From assembly GCA_014843695.1 (NCBI GenBank), contig CM026397.1, forward strand, positions 39,636,062 through 39,700,061: a stretch of 64,000 nucleotides of DNA. Reading direction: 5' to 3'. Positions 52,101 to 58,100 of the stretch are shown in pieces. Source of the DNA: Archivesica marissinica (taxonomy: Eukaryota > Mollusca > Bivalvia > Venerida > Vesicomyidae). Positions within the stretch are counted from its first letter, which is position 1. Every line of letters begins with the position of its first letter. The notes beneath the pieces were generated by a model. It did not search any database, was not told the DNA's origin, and saw only the letters and a list, made by a program, of their open reading frames with translations. The translations under genes were made by a program, and so were the position numbers.

Positions 52101-55100
52101 TCTATCATAAAAACCACTTCTTGAGTCTAAAATAAAAAGAATATTTGTTTTGTTTAAAGCGACATTGCATCGCAAAAAGCAAAATAATGCATTTTTTCAC
52201 GTATAAATGCATTGCTACTACTAATTCTTCCGCATACATTCGAACACTAACATTGAATCAATAAACAGTGTTTTAGTGGTCTACAAATTTTCAAAATTGA
52301 AAGTAGGATTTCATATAACGGTCATCCTACTCCTGAATTGACGTGTGTTTGTCATTGGAGTCAATACTTAACGTGTGGTACTGTCATTTAGAGATAATTT
52401 AGCTAAGAATAGCATACAAATAAATAAACATATTCACAAATGTGACATATAACGGTAAATCTGTAACATAAATCGTGTTATTCAAGATACGCGCGTTGTA
52501 TGACGCATAAATGTCGACCATAATTATTTACATTATTGTGTTATGTCAACAAATCGCGTATACGACGTTTATTTATTAATTGAAATACTCAGATTCTGTG
52601 GCAAATATTTGGAAACAAATTATATCATATAATAGGAAATTACATTCTGTAGACATTTGCGTTTTCACTGATGTAGTATCGCTTTAAGTGAATGATTAAA
52701 TTATATTTCACTCTTGAACATAGAAAGTTATTATTGTCACAAGTGGTTCATTATGTGAAATATAATTTGATCATTTACTTAAACAAACAAATATTCTCCA
52801 AATATAAGGATATTAATCTTAGTAATGTTTAACTTAGATGCAATAAACTGAAACATTGATCATGCACAAAAGTTATGATTTACTGGAATGTATCTTTTAA
52901 TGTGCAGATATTGAAGAATCTTGACGAGGGCCTGGCCGAGGACGGTAGTGCAGTAACCATCAGCGCTGAAAGTAGAAAAGGTATAGATGGCTTCTGTAGC
53001 GCAGTGGTGAAGTGCTTCATAGTTTAAACTTTATTTATTTTACAATAATTGCGAAGCAAGTTCTAACAACTTATATTAATCACTCTCGTTGGCTCGAATG
53101 AAAGCGTATATGTAGTCATTCGTGTGGGAGGAAACCGGTGTACCCGGAGAACGGACAGCCGAAAGTAGAAATGGTATAGATGGCTTCTGTAGCGATTGAT
53201 TAAGGTCGTCGGCTTCAAATCACTTGCCCCTGACCGATGTAGGTTTGAATCCTGCTGGGGGCGTGGTGTGTCGATTTCTCTCAAGTGAGGAAGCTATCCA
53301 GCTGGCTGGCAATAGGTCGGTGATTCTAACTGCGTGCCCGTCCATGCCTGAAATACTGGGGTCTTCCTCCACCAATAATAGCTGGAGAGTCGACATACAT
53401 CCGGGGTCTTCCTCCACCAATAATAGCTGGAGAGTCGCCATATGACCTAAGCTGTTAATTAAAAAAAACAAACACACAAACAAACTGTCCCCAATCTCTC
53501 CATTTGCTCGATGGATTTTCATGAAACTTGAATTACTTCACACACACGTCAACAGTCAATAGAGATTTACCCTGTGGGATTGCTTGAATTACTTCACACA
53601 CATCAACAGAGATTTACCCTGCGGGATTGCTTGAATTACTTCACACACGTGCAGCATTAGATCAACGGTCAATAGAGATTTACCCTGTGGGATTGCTTGA
53701 ATTACTTCACACACGTGCAGCATTAGATCAACGGTCAATAGAGATTTACCCTGTGGGATTGCTTGAATTACTTCACACACGTGCAGCATTAGATCAACGG
53801 TCAATAGAGATTTACCCTGTGGGATTGCTTGAATTACTTCACACACGTGCAGCATTAGATCAACGGTCAATAGAGATTTACCCTGTGGGATTGCTTGAAT
53901 TACTTCACACACGTGCAGCATTAGATCAACGGTCAATAGAGATTTACCCTGTGGGATTGCTTGAATTACTTCACACACGTGCAGCATTAGATCAACGGTC
54001 AATAGAGATTTACCCTGTGGGATTGCTTGAATTACTTCACACACGTGCAGCATTAGATCAACGGTCAATAGAGATTTACCCTGTGGGATTGCTTGAATTA
54101 CTTCACACACGTGCAGCATTAGATCAACGGTCAATAGAGATTTACCCTGTGGGATTGCTTGAATTACTTCACACACGTGCAGCATTAGAGATTTACCCTG
54201 TCAGATGGGACATATAGCACTGTTCAAGATTTTGGTTTTCAGAGGAATTCATATTCTACAAAATGTATGTATTTTTGCATCTAATTTCGTGGTAGTCATA
54301 TTTGAATTTTTTTTCACAGTGTCTCAAGATCTATGGACGGTGAGAGAACAGCGAGTGTTTTATGTAGTAGGCAACATACTGGTCTCATTGCGAGTAAGTC
54401 TTGTACATGTCTTGTGTGTTTCTAGTCTGAATTTAAAACTGGCTCTGAGCCCGATCTTAAGAAAAACATGGCACAACATTTAGGGTAGCTGTTGATGAAC
54501 AGCTTATACATGTAGATGAAGCCCCGAATACCTTGAGATATTTTTCAATGTTTGGTAGCTGCGATTGATGACATGTTTGATGATGTGACGTCCAGTGGTA
54601 GAGTGTCAGAATTGGAATCGAGGGGTTCAGGGTTCGATACTCACGCACGCGGCCTCATACATATTGGTATACAAGCTCAATGCCAGATGACAGGTTTATG
54701 TTAACATTTTGGTATACAAGCGCAATGCCAGATGACAGGTTTATGTTAACATATTGGTATACAAGCTCAATGCCAGATGACAGGTTTATGTTAACATATT
54801 GGTATACAAGCTCAATGCTCTGCTTGCTTCAGGATTACGATGCCGCACTGAGTGTGTACGAGATCTTACTGGAGAATGACAAGCCACACAGGACTGCACT
54901 GCTCAGTGGACTGGGACGAATACATCTCCAGGTACTAGTCTCCCTTTGTCGAGTCTCTGTACATTGAAATGACATTTAACATTAAATACAAGTCTGTCTC
55001 ACCTACCCGGGGATCCTCATTTTTTTGTTTGTTCATTATATAAGTAAAATCCTTGTATCATCTGAAGAGAAGGTAAATGTGGTCATTCGTGTGAGAAGAA

Positions 55101-58100
55101 ACCGGAGTACCCGAAGAAAAGCCACCTGTCCGATCTGGCGACTACTGTACCATCTCATATACTTCCCGGTCCGAGGATCGAACCCGGGTTGCATTGGTGA
55201 GAAGCGATGGTACTTTTGAGGTGTCGTATAGCATTACAGCAAAACCTATTGGGAAAACGGAAAGATTTTTACAATTTTGTTAATTTTTCTTTATTCATAT
55301 TTAGTAGGGATGGCAACGAATATTCGAATACTGGAATATTATTCGGAAAAAAATATTATATTGTCCTCAAAAATGCCATCCGCTCAGTCACACGTTTGGA
55401 AATGCTTGAATCGCTCTAAGAATAAGAAAACTGCTAGGTGTAATCTATGCAAATTGGATTTAACATATTCGGGTACAAAATCAATCTGAATAATCATTTG
55501 AAGAAGATGTTTATGCGTAAAACAGAAATTAGGTTTGACAATTTTTATAAGAGTTTGAGTGATTTTGAGTTTTGATAGAATTATATCGAATATTCGAATA
55601 CCGTCCTGACCGAATATTATAATCGCTATTCGTTGCCATCCCTAATATTTACCATTTGTTTGCATACGGCGTAAACATGAGGCGTAAACATGACTGTCAA
55701 ATCATACTGCTATACAATTACAATAACATTGATAAGACACGAGTGACTGCGGAATGTGCACAGTTGTGAAAACATTGCCTTTCAAAATGCCAAACAGTTT
55801 AATTTATACATATTTATTTTAGCTCGATTGTGAAACAAGTTCTTACAACTTATAATATTAATCACTCTCGAGACCTCATTCCTGATGGAATCCATCGCCA
55901 CGAGGGAGAGAGAAGAAGCAACGTGGAATTTAAATGCCTTGCCTAAGGGCACAATCGTAACAGCTCATAAATTATGTGTTATTATTGAACACCTATAGTG
56001 CAAACACCATTATAAAGTGAGAATTAATTGTTTGAATTCTTAAATACATAAACTTGCGTTTTTCATATTATTGAGGGTATACCTGTGTTACAAAGTATTT
56101 CATATAACATATCTTAGAGGAGAATATTAGAACAATCTCATAAATTATGTGTTATTGTTGAACATTTTAAGTTAATAAATTTCCAGATTGGTAATATGGG
56201 AAAGGCAGTGGAGTATTTCCAGCTAGTGCAGTCAGCTAATGACATGGATACAGCAACAGCCAATACAACTTTATACATGAACAAGTAAGTCTAAACATTG
56301 TTTAATAATGACAGTTGCGGCTCTAGTCTATCTAGATTCTGTTCCAACATTGCTAGAAGGAATGCAATGCTTGCGCAGAATGTAGTGATTTTAATAAAAT
56401 TTGTTACTGGTAGTTACTCTAAATATAACATATATAAATATAACTGCTGTCCGATTAGCGCAGTGGTTAGCGCGCTCGCTTCTCACCAATGCAACCCCAT
56501 GTTCGATCGTCGGACCGGGAAGTATGTGAGATGGTACGTTGGTCGTCAGATCGGGCAGGTGGGTTTCCTCCCACACGAATGACCACATTTACGCTTTCAT
56601 CCACGCCAATGTTGTAAAATAATAAAGTTTAAATAAAAAATATATAGATATAACAGATCTTTTCAGTAGAATGTAAAGCTACCTGACTGTAAAGTATAAC
56701 TTACGAGTATGAACTGTGTGCAAATCACAGGAAACGCAAATACCACACTACTAATAGTGCACATTATTTTAACAAAGTTAGAAATCTATCTTTAGTTTAA
56801 ACTGTATTTATTCAATTATAAATGTTACAAATAAGTATATATTATATACACACATTACATAATGTAACCGTCTCCGTGGCCTATTGCTTAAGGCCTACAG
56901 ATCGGGAGGTCGAAGGTTCGAAGCTCATTAGGGGTTCGTTCTGATCCGCCAGCTAGTTAAATAATGGGTACTGATTGCCTACCAGCCTGGCACCTGCCCT
57001 TCAAGCATAGGATTCGGGAAGTACTGATGTAAAAAAAGGTGTCTCATAAGTCAGTATTGGCTGGCCCTTTCAATAGGGGTAAATTTAATGTAATTATTGG
57101 ATTGGAAAACATATCACATAACTTTGCTTGTATTCAGTGTAATGCAGTCATCTCATAGATTCTTATATGACCACACATAACACCTGGAAGGATTCTGATT
57201 GGTTGCGGCATGACACTGACAGCTTGCAATAGACATTACATGTTGTTTGTGTTCATGCTTTATTTGTTGAAAATCAACTGTGTTGTGAAAATATTGTGTC
57301 AATTATTTGCGTAAAGTTGTTTGATTATCAGGGACTATTTACTATGGCGTATGGATACAGCTTAATGTAATAAGGCTCAAAAATATACTGGCAAACAGAA
57401 ACATTTTTTATTTAAATTTATGGTTTTTGTTACTGTGATAAAAAGGATCTTACACTCATGCTGATTTCTTGCCATATTTTATGAATATCGTTTTGGAATT
57501 TTGCTATTAAGCGAGCTTTTTGTAAACTTCCAAAACTCGTTTCATAAAATATGGTATGAAATCACACTCGTGTAAGATCCTATATTTATCTAAGTTTCGC
57601 CATCCTCTACTTCTGTATTGGAGAAGTTTCTGGGGCATTTTGTTCATATTTTGCTAACCCGTGGACTAATTCTATACTTTGATATATACCATTGATTCAG
57701 GACTCGATGATGCCCTTAGTATAACATATCTGTCTGTCTTGTAGATCTATTTGGGGTCGCCTCCGCTGAGGCACGTGGGCGACTGATTTCTCTAAGTTGA
57801 TTATCTTTCTACGATGCTTCTGCAGACCAATGAGGCCTCTTCTTCCTCAGGTCCAGGGTGACAAGTCCTGTGTGAGCGTTCTCATTCGAAAAAAGGTCCT
57901 TTATAGGGCCACCCTCCTCTGGATCTGACAGTTAGACATTGGGCCACCTCGGGTTACTCCAGGATCTGTCCATACCTCCACCACCTCCGATGGTGGTCGG
58001 CGATGGTGAAGCATGTGTTCCTTGTTGCAAGTTCGACGGCCAGAAGATCCAAGTATCCTACGCTGCTGCTGCGAGATGTGCTGCGACGTGCACGCCCGTG

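Noticed and set aside
54555..54857. Extra coding sequence in the 45-bp repeat before TRAPPC12 exon 10
   Set aside because: The frame is repeat-derived, and the conserved protein joins exon 9 directly to exon 10 in phase 0.
55207..55489. Free-standing small zinc-finger gene
   Set aside because: The finger is incomplete and lies between hAT-like inverted ends; it is a transposon remnant.
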